Origin: Bacteroidota bacterium
GTDB lineage: Bacteria > Bacteroidota > Ignavibacteria > UBA10030 > UBA8401
Length of the DNA: 10,509 nt
Direction: 5' to 3'
Assembly: GCA_003456055.1 (NCBI GenBank)
Contig: DMPG01000105.1
Span: forward strand, 306-10,814
Positions within the stretch are counted from its first letter, which is position 1; each line of letters starts with the position of its first letter. The notes beneath the pieces were generated by a model. It was given only the letters and a program-made list of their open reading frames with translations. It did not search any database and was not told the origin of the DNA. Position numbers and translations under genes: made by a program. This document shows positions 1-7,700 of the stretch, in pieces.

Positions 1-1
1 A

Positions 2-262
2 ACCGATGTAAACCGATTGGAAGATGCCGAACTTGAAAAACTTCGCGGATTAGACGTTTTGGTGTTAAATGCCTTGCGGAAAGAAGATCATATTTCGCAT
101 TATAACCTGAACCAGGCGCTGGAAATTATTGCCAAATTAAAACCTGCCAAAGCTTATTTAACGCACCTTTCGCACCAAATGGGTTTTTATGATGAAGTAC
201 AAAAAGAACTTCCGGAGAATGTTTTTTTAGCTTACGACGGGCTGGTTTTGGAGGTAAATTGA
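2..262 (+). CDS. MBL-fold metallo-hydrolase, C-terminal 86 residues (5' end outside the window)
   Basis: The reading frame is open from the left edge, so this is the end of a longer gene; a family member is usually about 250 residues. The visible part carries the run LDVLVLNALRKEDHISHYNL followed by AYLTHLSHQMG. This matches the C-terminal part of the metallo-beta-lactamase-fold phosphodiesterases related to PhnP (phosphoribosyl 1,2-cyclic phosphate phosphodiesterase), where late histidines such as those in THLSHQ contribute to the metal site. From family knowledge it would be a cytoplasmic metal-dependent hydrolase of a phosphodiester; the substrate cannot be told from this fragment. An internal TTG at 17 is not a true start, because homology-like sequence (TDVNR) precedes it. 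The toxin-antitoxin operon follows 84 bases downstream with its own promoter, so the two are probably not co-regulated. Confidence 0.8.
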   Translation, partial: TDVNRLEDAELEKLRGLDVLVLNALRKEDHISHYNLNQALEIIAKLKPAKAYLTHLSHQMGFYDEVQKELPENVFLAYDGLVLEVN

Positions 263-297
263 TTCTTCGTATTAGCTAAAAATAACTAGAGAAAAAC

Positions 298-328
298 TTG
301 TTGATGACGTATTGAAATTTTAAATTTG
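298..328 (+). promoter_or_regulatory. Bacteroidota-type promoter of the toxin-antitoxin operon
   Basis: TAAATTTG at 321-328 fits the Bacteroidota -7 consensus TAnnTTTG. TTG at 298-300 or 301-303 would serve as the -33 element, with a spacer of 20 or 17 bases. Transcription would start near 333-336, giving a leader of about 12 bases before the antitoxin ATG at 347. A second TAnnTTTG match (TATATTTG, 338-345) lies one base before the ATG and is less plausible, because it would start transcription inside the gene. No Shine-Dalgarno sequence precedes the ATG, as is usual in Bacteroidota. Confidence 0.6.
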
Positions 329-335
329 TACGTCA
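305..335. promoter_or_regulatory. Probable autoregulatory operator: inverted repeat TGACGTA-N17-TACGTCA
   Basis: TGACGTA at 305-311 and TACGTCA at 329-335 are perfect reverse complements, with 24 bases between equivalent positions, a little over two helical turns. The -7 element at 321-328 sits between the arms and touches the right arm, so a protein bound to both arms would cover the promoter. The first gene downstream encodes a ribbon-helix-helix-type antitoxin, a class that commonly represses its own operon by binding such repeats. The binding itself is inferred. Confidence 0.6.
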
Positions 336-346
336 ATTATATTTGA

Positions 347-592
347 ATGGAAACAAAACTTACAATTCGGTTAAAAAAGAAGGTTATTGACAGGGCTAAA
401 GATTATGCCCAGAATCATAAAATTAGCCTTTCTAAACTGGTGGAGTCTTACCTTGAATCTGTTACTGAGCACCAAAAAGAAGAAATTGAGATTACTCCTC
501 TGGTTGAAAGTTTAAGTGGGGTTATTCATTTGAAAGATGATCTTGATCTTAAAAAAGATTATTCTAACTACCTGACAGATAAATATAAATGA
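347..592 (+). CDS. Antitoxin of a PIN-toxin pair, ribbon-helix-helix type (DUF6364-like)
   Basis: This 81-residue protein begins with TKLTIRLKKKVIDRAKDYA and continues with an NHKISLSKLVESYL segment. That is a short strand followed by two helices, the layout of a ribbon-helix-helix DNA-binding domain (about residues 3-40). The remaining half is charged (EEIEITPLVESLSG, then DDLDLKKDYSNYL) and would be the part that wraps the toxin. The DUF6364 assignment rests on recalled pattern and was not searched. Its stop overlaps the toxin start by four bases (ATGA, 589-592), which points to translational coupling. It probably neutralises the PIN ribonuclease and represses the operon through the inverted repeat at 305-335. 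The ATG at 347 is the only sensible start and has no Shine-Dalgarno sequence. Confidence 0.8.
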   Translation: METKLTIRLKKKVIDRAKDYAQNHKISLSKLVESYLESVTEHQKEEIEITPLVESLSGVIHLKDDLDLKKDYSNYLTDKYK

Positions 593-1002
593 AATCTTTA
601 TTTTTGGATACCAATATTGTAATTGATTTGCTGGCCAAACGAGAACCGTATTATAGATCGGCTGCACAGTTATTTTCATTGGCTGATAAAATGGAAATTC
701 AATTATCTGTTTCTGCTCTTACATTTGCAAATACAAACTATATCCTACTAAAAGAAAAGAAACCTGAAGAAGCCAAGTTGATTCTTCGTAAATTGAAATT
801 ACTTGTTAGAGTGAATAGCCTTGACGATAAAATCATTGGTTTGTCGCTGAATGACAGTGATTTCAAAGACTATGAAGATGCCTTGCAATACTATTCTGCT
901 CTTGAAAATGGAGACAATATAATTATAACACGTAACCTGAAAGATTTCCAAAAGTCTAGAATACCTGTGTTGACAGCAGAGCAATTTCTTCAACAAATTT
1001 AA
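589..1002 (+). CDS. PIN-domain ribonuclease toxin (VapC-like)
   Basis: This 137-residue single-domain protein has the PIN layout. It opens with LFLDTNIVIDLL (Asp7, Asp13), has a middle segment VSALTFANTNYIL, then DFKDYEDALQYYSA (Asp94, Asp97) and ends with IIITRNLKDF (Asn116, Asp119). PIN toxins are Mg2+-dependent ribonucleases that cut tRNA, rRNA or mRNA; the target cannot be read from the sequence. Where many VapC proteins have a Glu after the second strand, this one has Asn48 (FAN). My recollection is that this is usual in a Bacteroidota subfamily with the pattern SALT-x-AN-x-x-YIL, so the gene is probably intact. It overlaps the antitoxin by four bases and ends 12 bases before the convergent pabC. 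No transposase or flanking repeat marks how the pair arrived. Confidence 0.85.
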   Translation: MKSLFLDTNIVIDLLAKREPYYRSAAQLFSLADKMEIQLSVSALTFANTNYILLKEKKPEEAKLILRKLKLLVRVNSLDDKIIGLSLNDSDFKDYEDALQYYSALENGDNIIITRNLKDFQKSRIPVLTAEQFLQQI

Positions 1003-1014
1003 TCTTCCTAAGCT

Positions 1015-1611
1015 TTAGAATATTCGTTCTACAGGCACCACTGGCATGTCGTCGAAATCAACCATTGCATTGATCAATCCAACCTTTTGATAGGAGCGAA
1101 TATCTTCTTCCCTGATTTCTTTTTCTGAAATAATTTGCTGGTCGAGCAAAAACTGCCGCTGAGTTCCTTTGAGCAGTGGAGTTAGGGGTGTTACCCAATT
1201 TTGTCCATCAAAAAACACCAGGTTGGCAGCAAATGAATCGGTGACTAAACCATTTTTAACAATGATGATATCGTCGTAAATCCCACGGAGAGCAAATAAA
1301 TGCTGAAGAATTTCGCGACCGGTATATTTCAAATGATAATCGATGCTTTCGTGATGAACTACTTTCAGGCTTTTAACCGAACGAAACAGGTACGGTGTAA
1401 TCTCTATCTTTTCGATGGTTTCCCGGTATAAAACCCGAACCTTAAATACACCAGACGTGCAGTCAGCGGGAATAGAAATTGCTGATGCCAGCGGAATCCT
1501 TGCAGCTTTGGGGAATAATTCGTCCATCGAACGATCCATCCTGTTTTGGTGATATTCCAGATTTAGAATCTTACCATCTTTAAGTTTTATCGATTCAACT
1601 AATTGGCACAT
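1015..1611 (-). CDS. pabC: Aminodeoxychorismate lyase-like class IV aminotransferase (PabC)
   Basis: This 198-residue protein belongs to the fold-type IV PLP enzymes. The likely PLP lysine is Lys95 in DYHLKYTGRE. Typical segments are the N-terminal YHQNRMDRS (residues 20-28), VTDSFAANLVFFDG (123-136) and WVTPLTPLLKGTQR (139-152). PabC turns 4-amino-4-deoxychorismate into p-aminobenzoate and pyruvate for folate synthesis. The position held by Glu in the classic V-T-E-x-x-x-x-N motif is Asp125 here, which I believe is common in the short Bacteroidota form. The start MCQLVESIKL matches the usual N-terminus of that form. The gene overlaps the end of pabB by 17 bases on the same strand, so the two are probably translated together. 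A D-amino-acid or branched-chain aminotransferase is possible from the fold alone, but the pabB neighbour argues for PabC. Confidence 0.82.
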   Translation of the reverse strand: MCQLVESIKLKDGKILNLEYHQNRMDRSMDELFPKAARIPLASAISIPADCTSGVFKVRVLYRETIEKIEITPYLFRSVKSLKVVHHESIDYHLKYTGREILQHLFALRGIYDDIIIVKNGLVTDSFAANLVFFDGQNWVTPLTPLLKGTQRQFLLDQQIISEKEIREEDIRSYQKVGLINAMVDFDDMPVVPVERIF

Positions 1612-2563
1612 AAACTTTACTGATTAGTTCGTTGTATTCGGTTGTACAGTCGCTTAAAAATGTTATTCCACCGCCACTTTTAAAGATCAGTTTATTGCGG
1701 TCTTGCTCCAAATATCGGATTAAAACGCAACTATCTAGATTTTTCCCATCAAAAACACCAAAAATTCCGGTGTAATATCCTCGTTTATAACCTTCAGCTT
1801 TACGTATAATTTCAACTGTTTTTTGTTTTGGAGCACCGCAAATTGATCCGGCAGGCAACATTTTTGCTAAAATCGTACCAATCGATTGCTGGTAATTCGC
1901 CGGAAGTTTACCTGAAATCTGAGAGCTCATTTGTAGCAAATCGCCCCGGTTGGTGCAAATTTGGTCAATGTACATCAGCCGATCAACCTCTACATCTGAA
2001 GCAACCATACTCAAATCATTTCTTATCAGATCAACAATGGTATGGTGTTCTGCTACTTCTTTCTCATCATTCAATAGCCGCTGGCTGGCGTTCTCAATGC
2101 TGGCATCAATCGTTCCTTTCATCGGATAGGAGGAAATGATACCATCGTTGATACGGACGAATATTTCAGGAGAGAAACAAACGAACTGATTTTTAAGCCA
2201 TATTTTATAAGGAGCTTCGCTTAAATGAAAGATTTCTTCAGGTGTCAGATTTGTTGTTACCTGCGTAGGCATAGTCAGATTTAGCAGATAGGTATCGCCG
2301 TTATGAATATGATGTTGAACCATTTCGAACGCTTCCGTGTATTTTTTTTTTTCGGGTGCATGTATATCCCAACGGACTTGTTTCACCTGAATATCTTTGG
2401 AAGAAAAATTGCACAATTGAGGGGTTTTCCAGAGTAATTTTGTGTCGTTAAGCTCCAGAATCAATGGTTTCTGAAAGTCGAAATCTATAATAAAAACGAA
2501 TGGCCGGGCAAGTGCGCCCAATTCATTCATTTGTTCGACAGTATGTTGTTGTATTTCGTCCAT
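1595..2563 (-). CDS. pabB: Aminodeoxychorismate synthase component I (PabB)
   Basis: This chorismate-binding enzyme of 322 residues is the short form that lacks much of the N-terminal domain of the roughly 450-residue TrpE/PabB proteins. In order it shows PFVFIIDFD near the start, SYPMKGTID with the lysine (about residue 149) of the PIKGT motif typical of aminodeoxychorismate synthases, HHTIVDLIRNDL, PAGSICGAPKQKT (from about 237), YYTGIFGVFDG, and FKSGGGIT with EYNELISK at the end. It adds ammonia, normally supplied by the PabA glutaminase, to chorismate. No pabA is visible here. ATG at 2563 is preferred because it gives a short helix before MNELG. ATG at 2530 (MNELGALARPF) is a real alternative and gives a more normal leader behind the TATCTTTG element. 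The longest reading would need TTG at 2590 and is unlikely. No Shine-Dalgarno sequence is seen. Confidence 0.88.
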   Translation of the reverse strand: MDEIQQHTVEQMNELGALARPFVFIIDFDFQKPLILELNDTKLLWKTPQLCNFSSKDIQVKQVRWDIHAPEKKKYTEAFEMVQHHIHNGDTYLLNLTMPTQVTTNLTPEEIFHLSEAPYKIWLKNQFVCFSPEIFVRINDGIISSYPMKGTIDASIENASQRLLNDEKEVAEHHTIVDLIRNDLSMVASDVEVDRLMYIDQICTNRGDLLQMSSQISGKLPANYQQSIGTILAKMLPAGSICGAPKQKTVEIIRKAEGYKRGYYTGIFGVFDGKNLDSCVLIRYLEQDRNKLIFKSGGGITFLSDCTTEYNELISKVYVPIS

Positions 2564-2572
2564 TTCAGGGCT

Positions 2573-2580
2573 CAAAGATA
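2573..2580 (-). promoter_or_regulatory. Possible -7 promoter element (TATCTTTG) of pabB-pabC
   Basis: On the minus strand TATCTTTG fits the Bacteroidota TAnnTTTG consensus and lies 9 bases before the ATG at 2563, or 42 bases before the ATG at 2530. I see no good TTG -33 element at the normal distance, so this rests on the -7 element and its position alone. Confidence 0.35.
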
Positions 2581-2700
2581 GGGAAAACAATGAAAGTAGA
2601 CTGGATTCGGGAAAGCGGAAAATGGATTGGTTTTTTGCTGATTTTCTTACGGAAAACTGTAAATTGCGCCCAATAATAATCGATGATTCGTTAATTTTGA

Positions 2701-3372
2701 ATGATGAGTATAGCGGAGAATATAGATCAGATTAATTCGAATTTACACGCAAATATACAGTTGGTTGCGGTTTCGAAGACTAAACCTGCAGAACTTCTGA
2801 TGGAAGCTTACCGCAATGGGCAAAGGGCATTCGGTGAAAATAAAGTTCAGGAAATGGTCGGAAAATACGAGGAACTCCCCAAAGATATTGAGTGGCATTT
2901 TATTGGTCATTTGCAAACAAACAAAGTAAAACAAATTGCTGATTGGATTCATTTGATTCATTCAGTTGATAGCGAAAATGTAGCTGCTGAAATTCAAAAA
3001 CGTGCTGAAAAAGCAAAGCGAACAATTGATGTTCTGGTTGAAGTAAATACTTCTGAAGAAGCAACAAAGTTTGGTGTAAAACCTACGAAAGCAATGGAAT
3101 TATTAAAATTCGTAAGTCAATTTCCGAATATTAATATTAATGGCTTGATGACAATTGGTCCTTTTACTGAAGATAAAGATGCGTCGAGGGATTCATTTAG
3201 AATATTAAAATCTATCTTTGATGAAGCGAACAATGTAATATTTATAAAAAAACCTATGATTGAACTTTCCATGGGAATGACTCATGATTATGAAATTGCA
3301 ATTGCCGAAGGCTCAACGATGATTAGAATTGGGACTGCAATTTTTGGTTCACGAACAATCAACATTAATTAG
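2701..3372 (+). CDS. yggS: YggS/YlmE family PLP-binding protein (PLP homeostasis)
   Basis: This 223-residue, single-domain alanine-racemase-like barrel protein binds PLP through the lysine in LVAVSKTKP (Lys26). Other family signatures are FGENKVQE, WHFIGHLQTNKVK, IHSVDS, VNTSEEATKFG, GLMTIG, and LSMGMTHDYEIAI followed by GSTMIRIGTAIFG. The family keeps PLP and amino-acid pools balanced in the cytoplasm and has no settled catalytic activity. Two adjacent ATGs (2701, 2704) are possible; MSIAEN from 2704 looks like the usual N-terminus. There is no Shine-Dalgarno sequence before it, unlike divIVA downstream. The N-terminus is of the short kind I associate with Bacteroidota, and the second half (GLMTIGPF onward) reads more like Ignavibacteria. 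The gene therefore spans the lineage change discussed in the findings. Its stop codon lies inside the divIVA Shine-Dalgarno sequence. Confidence 0.92.
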   Translation: MMSIAENIDQINSNLHANIQLVAVSKTKPAELLMEAYRNGQRAFGENKVQEMVGKYEELPKDIEWHFIGHLQTNKVKQIADWIHLIHSVDSENVAAEIQKRAEKAKRTIDVLVEVNTSEEATKFGVKPTKAMELLKFVSQFPNININGLMTIGPFTEDKDASRDSFRILKSIFDEANNVIFIKKPMIELSMGMTHDYEIAIAEGSTMIRIGTAIFGSRTININ

Positions 3373-3379
3373 GAGGAAG
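3371..3379 (+). promoter_or_regulatory. Strong Shine-Dalgarno site of divIVA
   Basis: AGGAGGAAG lies just before the ATG at 3381 and shares its first two bases with the yggS TAG stop (3370-3372). It fixes the divIVA start and implies coupled translation. It is the clearest ribosome binding site in the window and contrasts with the genes left of 2700, which have none. Confidence 0.8.
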
Positions 3380-3380
3380 C

Positions 3381-3908
3381 ATGAAACTCACTCCACTCGA
3401 TATAAAGAAACAAGAGTTCAAAAAAGTTCTTCGCGGATATGATTCCGTAGAAGTTGATGCTTTTTTGGACACTCTATCCGGGGAATTTGCCGATTTACAA
3501 AAACAGATCAAAGAGATGAGGGAGCAAGCAATCGAAAGTGAAGTGCAACTTCGTGATTTCAAACAAAAAGAACGAGATTTGCAACAAGTATTAATGCAGG
3601 CACAAGAGAATAGTTCACGGACGATCGAAAATGCTCGAAAAGAAGGCGAACTGATTATCCAGGAATCTGAATTGAAAGCGAGTCAGATCCTCGATCATGC
3701 TCGAATGGAAGTAATGAGGGCAAAAGAGGAAGTGACAAATCTGCGCGCAAAGAAAGAAACTCTTATTAGCAGATTGAAAGTTCTTTTGAACTCAGAGGTG
3801 GAACTTATCAAAGCACTTGAAGCGGATGAAGAAATGAATAGACGAGATCAAAGCCAGGGTACCGGCAGAGAACAATTCCTTATTGATGATGTATTAAAAA
3901 GATTATAA
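3381..3908 (+). CDS. divIVA: DivIVA-domain coiled-coil protein
   Basis: The 175-residue protein opens with MKLTPLDIKKQEFKKVLRGY followed by DSVEVDAFLD. This is the DivIVA N-terminal lipid-binding and dimerisation domain (about residues 1-35). Residues from about 30 to 150 are a long charged coiled coil rich in Glu, Gln, Lys and Ala. A short C-terminal tail ends FLIDDVLKRL. DivIVA proteins gather on curved membrane at poles and septa and recruit partners in cell division or envelope growth. They are best known in Gram-positive bacteria, and the role in this lineage is inferred. The start is set by the Shine-Dalgarno site directly upstream, and the stop overlaps the next gene by one base (TAATG). 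Its place between yggS and ileS mirrors Bacillus. Confidence 0.9.
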   Translation: MKLTPLDIKKQEFKKVLRGYDSVEVDAFLDTLSGEFADLQKQIKEMREQAIESEVQLRDFKQKERDLQQVLMQAQENSSRTIENARKEGELIIQESELKASQILDHARMEVMRAKEEVTNLRAKKETLISRLKVLLNSEVELIKALEADEEMNRRDQSQGTGREQFLIDDVLKRL

Positions 3909-4729
3909 TGTCAACACTCCGAGAACAAATACAAGAAGCATTAAATTTTCTTCGCACAAAGAATCAATCAAACCCACCTGTTGGTATCATTCTTGGTACC
4001 GGACTCGGTGGATTGGTCAAAGAGATCAAGATCGATACAGTAATTGATTATTCCGATATTCCTCACTTCCCTGTTTCCACGGTTGAATCACATAAAGGAA
4101 AGTTGATTTTTGGAACTCTTGGCGGGAAAAATATCGTCGCAATGCAGGGACGTTTTCATTTCTATGAAGGTTACACGATGCGTCAAGTTACATTTCCTGT
4201 TCGTGTAATGAAATTTTTAGGAGTAAAAACGCTGTTAATATCAAACGCAGCCGGAGGGATGAATCCGTTATTCGCTAAAGGCGATATAATGCTGATTGCC
4301 GATCATATAAATCTGTTGGGAGATAATCCTTTAATTGGACATAATGATGATGAACTTGGACCGCGGTTTCCAGATATGTCCGAACCATATTCAAAAGATC
4401 TGATCGCATTGGCAGAAAAAACTGCTCTTGATCTTAAGATACGCTTGCAAAAAGGGGTATTTGTTGCAGTCTCAGGTCCTAATTTAGAAACACGTGCCGA
4501 ATATCGCTTCTTACGCGGTATTGGCGCTGATGTTGTAGGAATGTCTACAGTGCCTGAAGTTATTGTAGCAGTGCACCAGTCGATGCAAGTGCTTGGTTTT
4601 TCAATTATGACTGATGAATGTTTTCCTGATGCACTGAAACCTGTTTCATTACAAGAGGTAATTACAGTAGCAAATGAATCAGAACCAAAATTAACGGCAA
4701 TTATGAAAGAAGTGGTAGCGAGATTATAA
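3908..4729 (+). CDS. Purine nucleoside phosphorylase, trimeric (PNP-I / MTAP) type
   Basis: The 273-residue length fits the trimeric low-molecular-mass family. Visible signatures are the phosphate loop GTGLGG (residues 30-35), SHKG (61-64), GRFHFYEGY (81-89), NAAGG (113-117), GPNLETRAEYR with the purine-contacting Glu194, and GMSTVPEVIVA (211-221). It would split purine (deoxy)nucleosides with phosphate into base and (deoxy)ribose-1-phosphate for purine salvage. The asparagine that selects 6-oxopurines in the mammalian enzyme (human Asn243, in LITNKV) aligns with Asp236 in MTDEC here. Substrate preference should therefore not be assumed to be guanosine/inosine only. The start overlaps the divIVA stop by one base and the stop TAA directly abuts the ileS ATG, so translation is probably coupled. 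No distinct Shine-Dalgarno is seen. The gene interrupts the divIVA-ileS adjacency known from Firmicutes. Confidence 0.92.
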   Translation: MSTLREQIQEALNFLRTKNQSNPPVGIILGTGLGGLVKEIKIDTVIDYSDIPHFPVSTVESHKGKLIFGTLGGKNIVAMQGRFHFYEGYTMRQVTFPVRVMKFLGVKTLLISNAAGGMNPLFAKGDIMLIADHINLLGDNPLIGHNDDELGPRFPDMSEPYSKDLIALAEKTALDLKIRLQKGVFVAVSGPNLETRAEYRFLRGIGADVVGMSTVPEVIVAVHQSMQVLGFSIMTDECFPDALKPVSLQEVITVANESEPKLTAIMKEVVARL

Positions 4730-7700
4730 ATGTTTAAAGAACTTACCGATAAAATAAACTATTCCGAAGTTGAAGAAGAAATATTAAAATTTTGGGAAGA
4801 GAATAAAGTTTTTGAAGAATCGGTTTCTTCAAGAAATGGAAAACCGCAATTCACTTTTTACGAGGGACCACCGACGGCAAATGGACGTCCGGGAATTCAC
4901 CACGTAATGGCAAGAACATTGAAAGATGCAATTTGCCGGTTCAAAACAATGAGCGGTTTCCAAGTGCGGCGTAAGGCCGGCTGGGATACCCATGGTTTAC
5001 CGGTTGAGATTGAAGTTGAAAAGCAGATTGGAATAAAGCATAAAGATGAAATTATTGATTTTGGAGTTGAAAAATTCAATAAAGCATGCCGCGAGTCTGT
5101 GTGGAAATATAAAGTTGACTGGGAAACAATGACACGTGAGATGGGATATTGGGTCGATCTCAATGATCCATATGTGACGTTCGAGAATAATTATATTGAA
5201 TCCATATGGTGGGCGCTGAAACAATTCTACAGCAAGGATATGATCTATCGTGGATACAAGATCCAACCGTATTGTCCGCGATGTGAAACTCCGCTTTCAT
5301 CTCATGAAGTTGCGCTCGGTTATAAGGATGTAAAAGATCCGAGTGTTTATATCAAAATGAAATTGAAAGATGAAATCAATTCCTATTTTCTTGTGTGGAC
5401 GACAACGCCATGGACATTGATTTCCAATGTTGCGCTTGCAGTTCATCCTGACATTGAATATGTGAAAGTGGAATTGCTCTCAACCGAAGGAGAGGAGTCA
5501 AAACCAACCGGGGAGTTTTTAATTCTTGCAAAAGCGCGACTTGAGGTTCTAAAGGAAAAGTATACAATCGTTTCTGAGTTTAAAGGGAAACAGTTACTCG
5601 GAAAAGAATATGAACGACTTTTCAATTACCATCAAGTAAAAGAAAAAGGGTGGTACGTTGTTGAAGCAGATTTTGTCACGACTGATGATGGATCAGGTAT
5701 TGTTCACATGGCTCCTGCATATGGTGAAGATGATTACCAGATCTGCCGAAAATTTAATCTGCCGACAATTCATCCTGTAAACAAATCCGGTGAGTTTGAA
5801 GATGCAGTGACGGATTTTAAAGGGAAATTTGTGAAAGATGCTGATGCCGATATCATTCACAATCTAAAAGTGCGCAATATTCTATATAAAAAAGAAGCAT
5901 ATCTTCACAGTTACCCGCATTGTTGGCGTTGTTCTTCTCCGCTGTTATATTATGCGCGTGATTCTTGGTATATCCGAACAACAGCCTATGCAAATCGGAT
6001 GATTGAATTAAACAAACAGATCAATTGGATCCCGAAAGAAGTCGGTGAAGGTCGTTTTGGAAACTGGCTTGAAGAGAACAAAGACTGGGCATTGTCGCGT
6101 GATCGATATTGGGGAACACCGCTTCCTATTTGGGTTTCAGACGACATGAAAGAAATGAAATGCGTCGGGGGTTTTGAAGAATTGATCGGTGCAGAGTGGC
6201 TTGATGAAAATGGAAATCCAACGGGAAAGATCTTCGGAAGAGAAGATTTAAAAGCATTGGATCCGCATAAACCGACTGTTGACCGGCTTGCATTCAAAAC
6301 TACAAATGGAAAGTATTTGAAACGAACTCCTGAACTCATCGATGTCTGGTTCGATTCCGGTGCAATGCCGTTTGCTCAATGGCATTATCCGTTTGAAAAC
6401 AAAGAAATTTTCAATAACGCATATCCTGCCGATTTTATTTCGGAAGGTATTGATCAAACGCGCGGATGGTTTTATACGCTGCACGCAATAGGTTCATTTT
6501 TATTTGATAAGCCGGCATCAAAGAATATTTTAGTCAACGAGTTGATTCTTGATAAGACCGGACAGAAAATGTCCAAGACAAAAGGAAACACCGTTGATCC
6601 GTTTACGCTTATTTCGAAATATGGTGCAGATGCGACACGGTGGTATCTTGTTTCACAATCTCCTGTGTGGCGAACAACACTGTTCGACGAAGAAGGAATC
6701 GGAGAGGTTCAAAGAAAATTCTTTAGCACATTGGTAAACACATATTCTTTCTTTGCATTATATGCAAATATTGACTCTTTTGATTTCAAGGAGCCTACCG
6801 TTCCTATTGTTGAACGGTCTGAAATAGATCGGTGGATCATTTCGTCATTGAATACATTGGTAAGAGATTATACACAGTATATGAACGAATATGATCTTAC
6901 AAAAGCATCGCGAGCTATTACTGATTTTACGCTGGATAATCTTTCAAATTGGTATGTCAGACGAAATCGCCGCCGTTTCTGGAAAAGCGAGAAAGGAAAA
7001 GACAAAACATCAGCATATCAGACACTTTATGAATGTCTCGATACAATCGTAAAATTGGCTGCACCCATTGCTCCATTCTTATCTGATGAGATGTATCGCA
7101 ATTTGAATAATGCAACAAAAAAAGAAGATTTCACTTCCGTTCATTTATCAATGTTGCCTGTCGTGAACGGAACGGCAATCGATACGGAACTTGAATTGAG
7201 AATGGATCGTGCGATAAGGATCGTGGGTTTGGTCCGTGCAATGCGGATGAAATCGAATTTAAAAGTTCGTCAACCGCTGAAGAAAATTCTTATTCCGGTA
7301 AAAGATCAGGCAGAGTATTTATTGTTGAAATCGATCGAGGGAATTATTCTTGATGAGATCAATGTGAAGGAAGTTGATGCGAAAATCGATCAGGATATTA
7401 TTAAATATAAGATCAAAGCGAATTTCCGTGTATTGGGTCAAAAATATGGTAAATCTACAGCAAAAGTAGCCGATAGCATTAAAAAATTCACGCCCGAGCA
7501 AATTGCGATTGTCAATACCGTAGGAGAAATTGAAATTATTGTTGAAGATAAACCTGTGACCATTCTGTTAGAAGATGTGGAAATCATTGCAGAAGAAATC
7601 AAAGGATGGATGGTTGAATCGGATGGAAAGATCACCGTAGCGCTTGATACTGAGATAACGCCCGAGCTTCGTATTGAAGGATTCGCCCGTGAATTTGTCA

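Noticed and set aside
298..1002. Toxin-antitoxin pair as cargo of a mobile element
   Set aside because: No transposase, integrase, terminal repeats or target duplication are visible around it.
2590..2676. Small plus-strand reading frame of 28 codons between pabB and yggS, with a hydrophobic middle
   Set aside because: No ribosome binding site, no recognisable family, and it lies in the 5' region of divergent genes; a chance frame is the simpler reading.
2692..2699. TAATTTTG as a -7 promoter element for yggS
   Set aside because: It directly abuts the first ATG, so transcription would begin inside the gene, and the nearest TTG is 25 bases upstream, beyond the usual spacing. It is kept only as a weak lineage hint.
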